Source: Eremophila alpestris peregrina
Lineage: Eukaryota; Chordata; Aves; Passeriformes; Alaudidae
NCBI GenBank assembly: GCA_009792885.1
Contig: WMCF01000035.1
Location: 3,085,917 to 3,149,916, forward strand
Direction: 5' to 3'
DNA length: 64,000 bases
Each line of letters begins with the position of its first letter. Position 1 is the first letter of the stretch. The notes beneath the pieces are model-generated. The model made no database searches and had not been told where the DNA came from. It worked only from the letters and a program-made list of their open reading frames with translations. Of the stretch, positions 34,795 through 48,074 are shown in pieces. A program made the translations under genes and the position numbers.

Positions 34795-37700
34795 GTAATT
34801 GGGTCAACTGAAATGTGGTTTAGATGTGTGTTTTTTGAAGTGCTAAGTGTTTTATTAAAACAAAGTAAGATTTTTGAAGCAACCACAGTAATTCAGTCAA
34901 GCAGTATCTACATAATCTGTTTTAATGGTTTCAGGTCTTTTGTGACCCAGTTTTCTTGCATAAAGATTCTAGGAGTACTGATGAAGGTTCTTATTTTGGC
35001 ACAACTGTACCTTCTTGAAATTGCTCTTTTTATCTCTACATAGTAATAACACGGGCTATTTGTGTGGGATATCTGGATTGGTCTGCACTGGCTCTGTCTG
35101 ATTTTTGAATGCTGTTTTGGTGTGCTGTGCTTTTGGATGCCGCAGCTCTGGCCTTTCCTTAAGTTCTGCATTTTAATTCCTCTTTGTCACATAACCACCT
35201 CCAATGCAACTGGCACTAGGTTCGTTAGCCAAGTTGCAAAAATGAACAGGTTCTTTAAACAATTTGTCTTGTATGCTTACAAGAGACTAAGTGTGTCATT
35301 GCCTTTTCTGTTTTACACTCGTGCTTCAGTGTGCTGTGTTTTTGTGGTGGGGGATTTGTTTTGGTTTAGGTTTGGGGTTTTTTTCTAGAACCTATCCTAG
35401 AGGTAGTAGTAGAAGTAGAGGTGATGTCTCCAGGTGATATGAGCGAAACAAGTGTGGTAGATACATGTTTACTTGTGGTTGTGAATGCATGAAAATAAAT
35501 AGCCAACACAGTGGGAGAAAAGTTTAGAAAGTATTAAAGACATGATAAGATGCAATAATGTAGGGAAGGAATAGTTTAAGGCTGTATTAAGAAGTATTGT
35601 TTAAACTGTGTGTCCACGTTAGAAGAAACTGCCACCAAATCTTTCCGACAAACATCTTGCTGAGGTTTTCCTGAGTTGAATAGAGGTGATTTTTAGGGTT
35701 TTTATTTTCAAAGAGAAATATCTTCATGGAGGAAAGAACTTTTTTTCTGAGACTATGGCACCTTACAGTAGATGGTAGGCTTGCTTTGAAGCTGAAGTAA
35801 ATAACCCTAAATAGAGGACATGAAGCATTAAATTGTTGAGTGTCAGTCCTTCACCTCAAGAACACAAAAACTCATCTTGCATGCTGTAGATAAAACAGTG
35901 AAGCAATAAGCTGGGCTTTTTTGGACACATGCACACCAGACTGAACTAGAAATAAAGAACACTTCAGAGTTGTTTTATTGTTTATCTTGGGGAACAAATA
36001 ATTCACTGCAGAGGAGAATGAACTTCAGATAAGAGCCCTGACAGTGATATAGTATGATATAGCACATTAGCACTTTATTTTATAGCATCTTTGGTGAAAA
36101 TGGTATCTCAAAGTCTTTGTGTAGTTAGATAATAGAAATATAAAGTTAAATGGTAGCAAGGAGAGAAAAATTAAGACTTTTAAGGAAAAAGGGAACAATT
36201 GGTTTCCAGATAACATTTAGAAGATAGATGGTGTATCAGTATGGCAGAGCCTCTTTTTTTTCTTTTTTAAGAAATGTTTTTCTAGATGTGGCAGGTAGAG
36301 TGGGAAAATATCTATTTGAAGAATGGCAGGCAGAGAAGTGCATGTGTAAACAGATTGCTGAAGTTTGCTCTTACTTTGCAGCACCCACGTGCATAAGCTG
36401 ACTTGGGCAGTTATTTACATAAGTTTCTCCCCTTAGACCTAACTTCATTGGGTTATATTTATGCTTATGGGACTTAAATCATTCCTGACTCATGCTGATT
36501 TAAGTGAAACAAAAGTAGACTGTTTTGTTCATGTGCCTCAGTCTTCATGGTGAGTTGCAACTTTTGCTTCCCTTCCTCAACTTGTTGGTAAATTGCCCTA
36601 CAAGACTGTCCTGGGCAAAACAGTATTGACTTAATTTTTTTATTCAATTTGTAGCTGGTTAACATGATCTGAGCCTGACAACTGATACAGACTGTTCTAT
36701 TCCTGACCTGGAGGAGTTTTTCAGAAGCTTTTGCTCAGCATGACATTGCACTGCATATCAGGGAGCCTCTTGAAAAGTGAAGGTGGATTGAGCTGTGGAA
36801 TCTGACTTGGAGAAAAGTGTGGACATGTTAGAGAGAAATTGTGTTATCCTGCTGTTTCTTGTCCCTTCAGTTTGATCCTGAGTCGAGTGTACATAACAAA
36901 GGCCATAGTGGACATAATAATAGCCTTTCAAAAAGTGTGTATGGTCAGGATGTGCAGAGTGTTGCCCTCTGTGGTGTGGTCAGCTGGTCTGTGGCTGCAG
37001 CTGCCCAGATGTCTGCTGCTCACTTAGCTACAGAGTTGAGGTCATGTGGGGCAGCCTTAGTACTGTGTGTCCATTTCCCTGCACTGGCTAGGAGCTTCCC
37101 TGCTCCTGTCCATAAACTTCCATCTGGAAGGCTTGTCCCAGAATCGGTTCTTTCCCCCAGTGCACAAGAGGCCAATCCCCATGCAGTTGGGGTATTTGAA
37201 CAGGGATCAGTCTTTGCGTATGAGGTACCAGTATCTCTGTAAACCTGCTTGCATGAGCTGCAGCCTTCCTGTTCACATAAGTCTTTGGAATGGATGCTTA
37301 CTTGAAAAAAAAATCTCAAGAGAAGTTTTTCTTCTCTGCACCTTAATGTCCCAGCTGCTCACTTCTGTGTTCTATGAGAGCGTCAGGACTCTGCACTTCC
37401 ATGCCATAAGGAATTCTCATGTGATTTAGTGGTAGGAAGAGGGAAGCTCAGAAGCCAGAATGTATGAAAGAAAATTGCCTCTGCTATTTTAAACAGCAGA
37501 AGTATGATGTTATGCTATCTCAAAGCTGCAAATGACTGTTAAATATCCATGGACACACCTTACTTAATTTACAGCTGTTCATTGCTCACTGAAGGCTCAA
37601 TGTTGATAATTTGGTGTCAAAAGTTGTTAATGTAGAAATTCAGTTCCTAAAATAAGATTACAGTTTATGGCTCTTTCCCAATGTTCTAATGTCTTAATAA

Positions 37701-40700
37701 TGCAACGGATATAGCTAATATTGTTTGTTCATTTTCCTGTGCAAGCTCAATCCAATTCCTACTGAACCATCAGGAAATTTACTGGCATGTCAGTCTTGAC
37801 ATAAAAACCTACTCGGGGGTTCTATTTGAATATGAATATCCCATTCCCTCAAATTCAGTAATAGTACTGTTGATGCTTCAGAATGAATCCCCAGAGCCAA
37901 GCTAGCAGAGGATACCTGGGAGACAAGAAGTCAGGGTTTAAGTCTGCCTGATGTAACCACATCTGTACTCTTTGACTGATATCCTGGTTCTGCAGCCCTT
38001 GGGAGATACTGACAAGAGGGTGAATATGGCACTAGTTTTGTGGAGGTGATTAAATCAAACCTTTTGATGACAGTCTTGACAAACTAATAATGTGAGAAAA
38101 AAAGGGTTGTTTTTCTTTTGCCTCTTAGTTTATAGTAGGGCTCTCTAGATTTGAAAAGCAGAATGCAGTTCAAAAATGAAATTATTCCTAATTTTTCTCA
38201 TGCAATTTTTTTTCCAAGAATAAAAACTTAGGATAGAGTTGAGAGTAATCTATAATGACAAATGGATAGAAATTACACCAAGACCAATTCATAACTAAAG
38301 GATATCTATCCACTGTTTAGCTAAAAATCTTCAGTGCTCCTAGGTTCTTTTTAGGAAATCAGCTGTTTATCTATCTAAACATTAGCATTCTAGCATTCTA
38401 GTGTGGCTATCAAAAATTCTGCCTATAAATTCAAAGATCCAAATAAAGATTGCTCAAGGCAAAAGTTGAATTGATAAGGATAAAGGGACAGATAATGAAA
38501 ATTAGGTTAATTATTATGCATGTTTCTGTGCATCGTTTGGAAGGGTCTTCTTCTGGTTCCCTTAAAGTGGAAACATATAGTTAGCACAATAGTTATTTTC
38601 AAGACCTACTAGTTATTTGTAACGCAGGGACTTAACTGGCAATGTCATTGACAGTGTTAAAAAATAAGATATGGTTACTGTAAACAGTGTTTCATCCGGC
38701 TTGATAATGAACCTTTAGGGGATCCCTTGAAATAGTGTTTTTATGGAGTTGACTTAGCTGATAACAGATCCTAGAAGCAGATATGTGATGTACATGGAAA
38801 AACAGCTGCTACCAGTGTTGGGAAGAATACAAAGTCTACCTTCGTGTCTTGGATTAGGGTAACCTTTGTTTTCTTTTTCAAGTTCTTATTGTGTCCTCCA
38901 TCTCACACAGGCAAATGAATCAAGCTTTTAAGCACTGGAAGTGATAACATTCCCCCAGGATGCAGAGAGGAAAAAGAATGGTTGAGGGGGAGCCACCTTT
39001 GAGTAGAATGCAGAGGGAGTTTTGTTTTTGATCACAGGGATGATTAATACAAAAAATATTTTTCCCAGAGGGAAAGATGGACTTCTAGTGCAGAGGTGCT
39101 GAGTAGAACAGGTTTGCCTATAAGTCAGTAGGGCATTGTCAGATTAGCTTGATTATACATTATTTCAAGCCTGTAGTTCACTATTTCTCCTAATAAATTA
39201 AGTTAATAATAGTTAGCTGACATAAGCCTTGTAGCCATAAAACTCAAGATTCCCCCTTAACAGGCAGATGAGGGACTCAGAAACAGCATGTAGCCTATCT
39301 CCATTTTTGACCTTGTGCCTAAACAAAGGCCAGCTAAAAGGAGGAGGGGAGCAGGCACTTTGGGACACTAATTCAACTTAATGCTGAGTATGGTTGAAGC
39401 TGTCTCTGTTGGCAGCCAAGTATATTCTCCATAAGGTCTAGGAATAATGAAATGTTGTACATTCATTTAATTTTAAAAGCTTGCTCAAAGGTAGAGTTAC
39501 TAGAAGCACTTCAGGTCTAGTATGGATCTGGGTTTGGATGTTTTTATTTTTTTTAAACCTACAGACTCACCAGGCAGCAGTTACTCAACTAGATCTCTGG
39601 CTTTATATGTATAACAACCTGGATACAGATTATGTAACTAATGTGGAATCACCCAGAGCAGAAAGCATGTGAATTATTTCAGAGGTTTGTAATTTTCCGT
39701 TGAAAGAAGTTTGGGTTAAAACCCCCTAAATTTTAAAGAAAATATATAGTCCTGTGCAGTTACATCTCTCTAGTGTGGAGTCTAAATTCTACTCATACAA
39801 TGGGTGTGTAGGGCAGTAGTAGAAAAATGAAATGTAATCCATTGTCATAGCACGCATGAGCTTGCAGCCTATGTAATTACCTATCTCTAGCCAGGCTGAA
39901 AAAAATCTGTAACCTCAGAGTGAACTCTAGCCCTGGACCTCTACATTAAGAGTAGGGAAATGCCATGCTCCAGCAGTCACTTAGATGAAACACAGCATCA
40001 GAATATACTCTCTTAGGCTGATTTTCTCCTGAAGGCATGGACACTGGTTCTTAGCTTATATTGGAAATGCAGTTTCCTACAGATGAGTTTTCTCAATGGT
40101 TTCCTCTAGGCTTTAGAGGTTATGATGATGCTATTTTTAAAAAAAATTGAAGTATAATTTGCTATTAAAGGCAATTATGATTGCTGCTGTCTGAGAGCAG
40201 TCATTCTTGGAGCCTACCAGCACATTAGATATTGTTGCTAATGCTGCATTTGCACTTTAAGAACTCTCGCTCATCCTACTTGTGTTTCATCCCAGTCTTG
40301 TGTGTCTCTATGCCATTTTGATAAAGATACTATAAAAATCTTTGCTATCCACTTTGCTTTGGTTTGGGTAGACCTTTGTGCACCTTTTTTCTGCACAAGA
40401 CTCCAGTGGTCATTGACTGGTGACAAAATCCGTTTTCCTTTTCCATTGGTCAAACCTTTCTATTCTGTGCAGTGCTCCTAAGGTGTGAAGGGGTTAAGAT
40501 GTAGCAGTAAATAATTCTTTGGATTTTCTTACATGATCAGATGTGCAACCAGGTGTGTTTGCCACCAGCAGTGGCCTCAGCTGTATAGAGAAATTTGGGT
40601 AGCCTCAACCAAAAGGGAGATGGTTGTCCACAGGTTTCTTAGAACTTTCTCTGTGCAAGCCATGATGCTGGAGAGGCTATGAATCTGCTTTTAGCAGTTC

Positions 40701-43700
40701 TCTTGGGTGTTTGCCCAAGAGATGGCATGCAACCCTCAAGTTTAAGGGTGTACAGGTTTGGGATGGCTGCTCCTGGGCTCTATCTGCCTTTTGACCTTAT
40801 TGTTTGTGAGCCACCTTTGCTTGCACTCAGGGAAATGCAAACAGTTGCTGCTCAACTTCTATGTTCTTTACATAACAGTGTTGTGAAGCAATACTGCGTT
40901 ACTTTTTTGCAAGTAATAATGGAATAATACATGGGAAAGTATTTATTACTTAGCTGATTTACAAATTAAAGGATTAGGTCTTTAATTAGCACTTATAGGG
41001 TGTTTTTTCTACAGATATTGGTAGAACAAAAAACATGGCATGAGTTTTCACACAGACTGTTTGCTTTCAATGTGATGTACAGCTGTGATTACAGTTAATT
41101 GTGAACTCTGTTTAGAAGAGTGAGCTATATAAGCCAAAGTTTTATGACTGATAAATGCTGGAAGTTAAAATCAGCAGAAAATTCATGTGCAAGTGACAGC
41201 TCACTGTACCTACTGTGGAGAGGAGTAGTGATGGTTAGATAACTTACAGAGTAAGTTCTTTTATGTTTAACATGTTTCCTGAACAGGGATCAACTTATTC
41301 ATTCACTTCTGCTAAACATGCAAAGGGATGGGTATGCCACAATGAATGTAGTTTTAATGGTGGCATATAAAGCTTTTCGTTCAGGAAGGACCAGGAGGTT
41401 GCTTTCTTTTAAAAGCAGGAGACTCTGCAGTAAGGAAACATATCTGAATGTATTTCAATAATTCTTTTACTTCTAGCACCAACCCCTGCTATAAATCCAC
41501 TGCTGGGATGTAGGTTAGTGTTTTTCCAAGGCATTCATTAAATTATTGTTTAATGAATGCTTATAATTTTGATGATGTTATACACTGGTAGAGCTTTCCT
41601 TTAATGTGTTCTAAATGAAGAAAGAGGAAAATTTTGCATTTGTTACCAGTTTTTAAATTCTAACTGCTATGAATAAGTTCTGTTAGTCTTTTAAAGAAAA
41701 TCACTGCATCTCCAAGAGCTTGGAAAAGTTATTCAGACCAATCTTGCACTTAAATGGGAGCTATGCTCCTACTGCATTAGCCTGCCCCCTGCCAGACAAA
41801 CACAGTGTATTAGCTGTTGCCTGGGACTGGCACCTGACACCTATGGAGAGAGAGAAGCCATCATAGACAGCTGGGGAGGGGCAGTTGGTGTGTGTGTCAT
41901 TTTGTGCCCAGAAGTGGTCCTGTTTTGCATTAAAAGCTGTTTTGAGACCTGCAAGTGGCTCTTGGTTTTTCTTTTGCAAAAAGACCAAAAACCCCATCTT
42001 TTGTTACCTTGTTATTACAAGTTTCATCTAACAGTGACCCATTGACCACAGTTACTTTGTTCTAGAAGTCATAATTAATTGTGTGACTGATTACTGGAAA
42101 TATCATTGAATAAGTTTTGTTTGTTGAGCAGAAAATCCTTGCTTTTTGGTTTAAAATATCAGGCCCTACTAGAGGCCTAACAACTCCATAATGAGCAAGT
42201 TTTCTTTTTTTTTTTGTCCTGTCTGAATAGCTGTGAAGAATAAGTACACCTACACTGTTCCACAGCATGTCTTTCAAAGAAGTGACTCAGCAGGGATGTT
42301 CAATTCTTTGACCTCTGCCAATCCCTTAAACTTGTGTAAAAGAAGAAAAATTTCCAAATACGAACGTTCGCGTGGTGGATTTTTATAGCTGCTACTCTAC
42401 ATGTTTCAAAATGGGAAGTTCAGTTCTTAATTCTAAGGAGAGGATCAAGTGACAAGAGAAGTGAACTCTGTACTTAACTCGCAGCTACCTTCTGGAATAG
42501 TTTTTCCACAGCTTGACATTTCCCTTATTGTAAAATATATCACTCCTCATGCATTAGGCTCTTTTAATTTCAGAAGCCTGCTGGGATTGATGTTTCCTAA
42601 ATCCATCTACATGTGTAATCCTTTCCTATTACTTGGATAAATACTTTGACTCTCCTGCTCCAAGCCAGAGAACTAGAAAAAAATGGATCAGTTCTTTCAT
42701 AGGAAAGGAAAAAGTCTCTCTACAGACAGAATCAATCATCTCTTTCTAATCTTTTAAAACTATAGAACTGAGTAATAGGTTTGGGTTTGTTTGGGTTTTT
42801 TTTAGCAGAACTGAGACAGAACTGGGAAATTATTTCTTGGAAAACCCCCAGCCTATGAAGTTACAGAGCATTTTGCTCCAGCTTCCAGGGATTTTAGCTC
42901 TGTAGTGGAATTTTAATATGCAGACATCCCTGTCATCCCATTGTTGCTACAGGGTGTTCTACGCTTTCATCAGAAAGCTAACATCATTTACACCTGCCTG
43001 AGCTTGTGCATTTGAATTTCAGAGTGACTTTGGGGGTAGCTGTGTATACAGGTTGCCGAGTGACATGCCAGAGCTGTGGCAAATAGTCTTCTCTGTAAGT
43101 GCTCACTAATTTGTCCTTATATAAATATGAGCTGAAAGCAGTCCCAGAGTGTGATGGAGTATTATTTGCGAGACCATTTTGTTCACAGCTATTGTAATCT
43201 GGTGAAGTCTAAAAATCCTGTCCTCAGTACTTGTTTCTACACAACATGTTTATGTGAACTCTGCCCTAGATAAAAAAAATGCTGGAGACAAAGCAGACTA
43301 CTCCATCACCTTAACATGTTTATATAGTTAGAATTTGTCCTCAAATAATAAAGGTTAGTGGGGATTAAAAGTATTTTTCTGTTTGTGCCATCTTTGTTTT
43401 AAGGCTTATCTATCCATACATTTCCAGATTGGTTTTATCCCAGGAAAACTTATATTATTATCTGCATGCTAGTCGATATGTAGCTGGAGCCTCTCCTGGC
43501 TAGCCTCTGGAGCAGCCTATATTAGAAGGGAATTGGTGCCACTGCTGAAAAAATCCACAACTAGGCCTCATTTTTCAAGTAAGGGGCCACCTGAGCCTTT
43601 TTCTCCTTGTTGGGGGCACCAATACTTCCTGTACTCGCAGTGTGACGTGTAGAGTGCTACCTGGGGACAAGTACAGGAATGCTAGAAGCCAGGTAGAACT

Positions 43701-43969
43701 TTCCAGAGAACACTCAGATGTAAAGGATCTTGTTGCAGGACATGTTTCATGTGTGCTTATGAAAACCATAGAAATGGCAAAGGAAATGGGGATGTTATGC
43801 CAAACACTCATGGAAAAGGGGATGGATCATGTCTCTCGCAGTCACCACCACCATCTAGTTTCTGATTCACTTGAACTATGTGGTGTGTCCTTGAGTTGAT
43901 TATGTGCTGGGTTATATGAACATGCAGCTCTGAAAAGGGATGTGATGTTTCCAGATTCTAGTTTTCACC

Positions 43970-44573
43970 TGTATTAGTATTTGGGCTGGTTTTGTCTGGG
44001 GTAGAATTCATTTTTTTCTTACAAGTAGTATGGGCTGTGTTTTGAATTTTTGCTGGAAATAGTCTTGATAATATAGGAACATTTTTGTTTCTGCTGAACA
44101 ATTCCTCAGTCCTTTCCTGCTTCTCACCCCACCCCAGAAAGGAGGCTGGGGGTGCACAAGAACTTGTGAGGCCACAACAGCTGTGACCCCACTTGATCAA
44201 AGGAATATTCCATACCATATAGTATGGAATAGCATACTATATAGCATGCTTTACTGATGAAGCTGAGAGGAGAAAGGAGGAAAGACATTGAGTGATGGAG
44301 TTTGTTTTCCCAAGTCCTCATTTGATATGATGGAGCCCTGCTTTCACAGGGATGGTTGAACACCTGCCTGCCCATGAGAAGTGGTGAATCAATTCCTTGT
44401 TCTGCTTTGCTCACATGTGTGGCTGTTGCTTTACCTTTTATTGAGCTTACTTTATCTCTACCCACAGACTTTATCCCTTTTATTCTTTTGATTTTTCACC
44501 CCATCCCATTGTGTAAGGGAGCAGATGAGTAACTGGGTGATGTTTAGTGTCCTTCTGGGGTTAAACCACAACA
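43970..44573 (+). mobile_element. avian ERVL-type solo LTR
   Basis: The block starts TGTATTAG and ends GGGGTTAAACCACAACA, as retroviral LTRs do (TG...CA). Inside, in order, are pieces typical of a common bird LTR: GGGCTGTGTTTTGAATTTTTG, GAGGCTGGGGGTGCACAAGA, AGCTGTGACCCCACTTGATC, GGAATATTCCATACCATAT, TGATGGAGCCCTGCTTTCAC and GAACACCTGCCTGCCCATGA. AAGTGGTGAATCAATTCCTTG and a CTTTATCTCTACCCACAGAC stretch follow. Order and orientation put it on the plus strand. TATA and poly(A) signals are degenerate. No internal retroviral genes are present. I could not find a clear target-site duplication. The ERVL assignment is from memory of the family. Confidence 0.85.
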
Positions 44574-45826
44574 TTTTATGAAACAAAAAACCCCAAACAT
44601 TATTAGTTAGAGGGAGGATACAATATTTTGCTAAAGGATGATACATTTAATTTCTTCTTAGGAGATGTTACAAACCAAAGGAAACACAAGATGAATGAAG
44701 ATAGACTTTTTATATTTAGTGTGCACAACACTCTTGCCAAAAGGTGCCGCTTCTCTAGTCAACCTTCTATGCCTCAAACTGACAGTAATTAGGATTACTG
44801 TAATAAAGGGGACCCTGAAGAATATTAAAATGAAGCTTGTGTTAAAATATGCCTAAGCTTTATAGATCAGACCTAGCTAGCACTTTGAATATCCTTTTGG
44901 AATGAGAAGAGTCCTGTAATATATAAAGCATCAGCTTAAAAATTGCCCTCTGGGGAGAGAATAAGCTTGCATGTTTTGATTTTGATTTCTGTAAGGTAAA
45001 AGGCTATGGGCAAACGTGGAATCTGAAATGCTGCTCTGGGAGATAATACTGTACTATTTTATCAAAAATTGCTTTTGCCCTTGTGTCTGTTGTGCCCACA
45101 CCCCACAGCCCCCTGCCCATTACACTTGGAATTTGGTGAGAATGATCTCTCAGAATTCATCAACTTGGAAGCAAAGATTTCAAAATCAAGATGTGGATCA
45201 AGAATTACTCTTCTCAAGGTAGCAGATGTTTTTTGCTTGCAAACAAGGGGTTAAACTTCCTGTGAAGTTTGGCTGTGAATTTGGACACTGTAGTCTAATT
45301 GGATTTCATTTCATGTGCACATTAACATAAGCTGTAAGTGGCTCTGAAGCAGTCTCGCTGATGGATGGCTTTTCTTCCCAAGGTGGCACATTGCCACTGG
45401 TGCCAGAGACTCCTTAATGCACTGCAGGAGATGGAGCAGGTGCAGTGCTCTCGCCAAAGGCTTGAAATACCTGCTCTGTCTGGCTGAAAAAGAATGGAGG
45501 TGTCCATGTTATGCCTTGTGGTTCCTAGCACGGGTCCTGTGACAGTGACGTTTTGTAAATATGACAAAATATAATTTTTTACCAGGTACTGAATTTTCTT
45601 CTAAAGTACAACTAATAGCTGAAACATCTCATTCCTCTGTACATTTTATTTGCCATCAGCACTTTCCACTTGGCTGGCTTAGTCACAAAGTAGGCAGACA
45701 GAATAAAGCCAGGAAATGGTAGCCAAATGGCAGTATCCTGAATCCATTGCCTGCATCTTTTACATCTGCCTTGAACTTTCATGGCATCAAAAGTTGTAGG
45801 TGTGCTTTTGGAAAAATTACGCCCTT

Positions 45827-45841
45827 AAAAAAAAAAAAAAA
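45827..45841. repeat. A15 homopolymer run
   Basis: Fifteen consecutive A residues, followed by TTAAAAG. There is no identifiable retrocopy before it. Confidence 0.9.
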
Positions 45842-48050
45842 TTAAAAGCCTCCTAGAGTTGATTGGAAGGCCTGTGCTTGTAAAAGATCCTTGGACATGA
45901 CTTGATGCCATTGCAGTTTGAAAATAAAACCACAAACACACTCCTCCTCCCCAAAACAAAAGCCAGATGGACAAACACATCTCCCTGTCTCCCAGCCCCC
46001 CATTTCTTTCTTCTTTGCTAATTTAGATATATTTGTATGGCATCAGTTGCCATTTTTTCAGTATTTTCAGGAGTAGGAAGGCAAAACTGTAAAAATTGCC
46101 ACTAATATTTCTATTGGAGGCAAATTTCAGCTTAGCATCACTCTTGTCTGTTTGTAACACTAGCTGCTGCTAACTGAATTTCCACTTCTGGTAATTTACA
46201 CAAACTGCTTACTAATGAAAAACCACTGAGTCCCTAGATTTATTGATCTGTTGGAGTAAACCTCTTATCCAAACATGGAAAACATAATGTAATGCTAATT
46301 TGTGCATCCTATTCTATAGTGTACATAAGGTTAACATCATTTTCCTTGGTGCTAACTGTGGAGCAGAGAGGGAGGATACCAGAGATGTGATTAGGCATTC
46401 ATAGCTCATGTGGATGTATTCAAGTCACAACTTCTTATCTGAGTTATCTGTGCACTTCTGGCTTGAAGATGTGCTAACATTTTTTTCAAGGAATGAGTGT
46501 GGGTTTTTGTTTTTTTTTTGTCTATATCCATAGACAGTAAAATGGTGAAAAGCTCTGCTTGTTTGCTGATGATTTGGACTTGAGACTTATGATGTCCCCA
46601 TGTATTTTCTGGGTCATTTGGCTAAACAGAGGAATGAGATCTTGTTGTGGATTGCTACCTTCAGAGGATACACAAAGCTCATTGCATTGAAAACATGAAG
46701 AAAAAGGACTTGGCATGGTTGGAATGAATTAAGATAGATGTGGTAAGTGAGAAAGTTTGGGAAAGGTCAGGGGTGAGAAAAAATTGAAATGGGAAGAGGA
46801 AAAAAAGAAAAGAATTGAGATAAGAGTACCAAAGGGACGAGGAGGATTGACAAGAAAAAGATGTGTTTGTGCCCAGTATGACTCTGCCCCAGGCAGTGAG
46901 CAAGGCAGCAGTGTGGTGGTGGAAATTAAGCCTTATCCTTCTCTGGTACAGGACATGATTGCCCCATATGCTGCTCCTTAAATTTTCATATCTATCGTCT
47001 TAAAACACAGTAAGTGGTCAGAATGTGCTTTTTGGAACTCACTTTGGAGTGATGCTGTTTCTGTTCATAAGCTTGCAAATTGTTTTCCAAGTTTGAAGAA
47101 GAATAGAGCCTTGCAAAGGATGCACCTGCCCTCATGGTCCTACTTTTTTTTTTTTGTTTAAGCACAATTACTGGTTCATTCTTGTCCCTTTTAGTGGTGC
47201 CTTTCAAGAGAGCAGCTGTTGCAGTATGTGTTCTTAAGCTGCTTTATAAATAGTCAGGAACCAAAGTAGCTCCTTTTGACATGCATAAAAGCATCAATGA
47301 GTGTTCAGTAATCGTCACTGTTGTAACAGAGAAGTAAAAATTAACAGTTTGTTTGTGGTTTTAAGACCATAATCTGAAGTATTGATTTGTAACAGCTGAA
47401 TATAAGTTTGCAATTAAAATCAACAACTCTAGCACAATATTTGTATCTGGAAACATATATTGGTATTTGTTAATAAACTGATTTCTTTGAACTGCTATTT
47501 ATAACAAAGATGAGAGTTTTTAACAATTATAGTACAAATCATAAATGCGAATCATGGCTTAAAGAGTGGTTTACTGCAGTTGGTGATGCCCCTTTGCTGC
47601 CAATTACCCAACTGCAAACTCACAGGATTTTAAATTTATTTTTCACATAGTGTCTCAGAAGTGAGAGACAGAAGCTTAGCCACAAACAAATCAAACATGC
47701 CTGTCTTGGATGAACACTGTACTTTTTTTTTTTTGCTGTGAGAAATCTGGAGGTAGTTTACCATCTGAAGGCAGGAATTATTTCAGCCTGCTTGTTGTCT
47801 TAGAAATTACCTGCCAGGTGATTTCCCTACTAGACCATGGACAGCTTGTAGAAGTGAGTGCACAAAAAGGACTGTGTGCCATAATCACTCATCCTGTAAG
47901 CTACTGAATAAATAAACAGGTTTTGGGAAGGACTTTCAGGCTGGCTCACCAAGTAGCTGCCTAGTAATTTCAGGTAATTTTAAAGTGGGCATTTAGTTGA
48001 GAGGAATCCATAGAATATCTTTTGCATGCATAGATACCTACATACAAAGG

Positions 48051-48074
48051 TGTATATATATATGTATGTATATA
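48051..48074. repeat. TA/TGTA-rich simple repeat
   Basis: An imperfect alternation of TA and TGTA units (TGTATATATATATGTATGTA). It is a low-complexity microsatellite-like tract. Confidence 0.8.

Larger units (their letters stand above)
23887..43969. other. 20 kb of non-coding AT-rich DNA
   Basis: No CR1 or confident LTR was recognised here. Open frames are 133 codons or fewer and none resembles a known protein. The stretch includes a TG repeat at 31783, an LTR-like but unconfirmed segment near 31310-31520, A-rich runs near 29881 and 34782, a (TAG/AAG)-type patch near 35397, and a multi-frame-open block at 36841-37429. It is most simply intron or intergenic DNA. Confidence 0.5.

Noticed and set aside
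36841..37429. 133- and 120-codon plus-strand frames after an acceptor-like CTTGTCCCTTCAG
   Set aside because: Frames overlap in different phases and on the minus strand, the translations are unfamiliar, and no matching donor keeps a single frame open.
37920..38000. Second possible MIR-like B box (GGGTTTAAGTCTGCC)
   Set aside because: There is no A box or core element at the proper distance.
46659..46742. Exon-like segment between an acceptor (CTACCTTCAG) and a strong GTG|GTAAGTG donor
   Set aside because: All three frames contain stops, so it can only be a non-coding exon or a chance pair.
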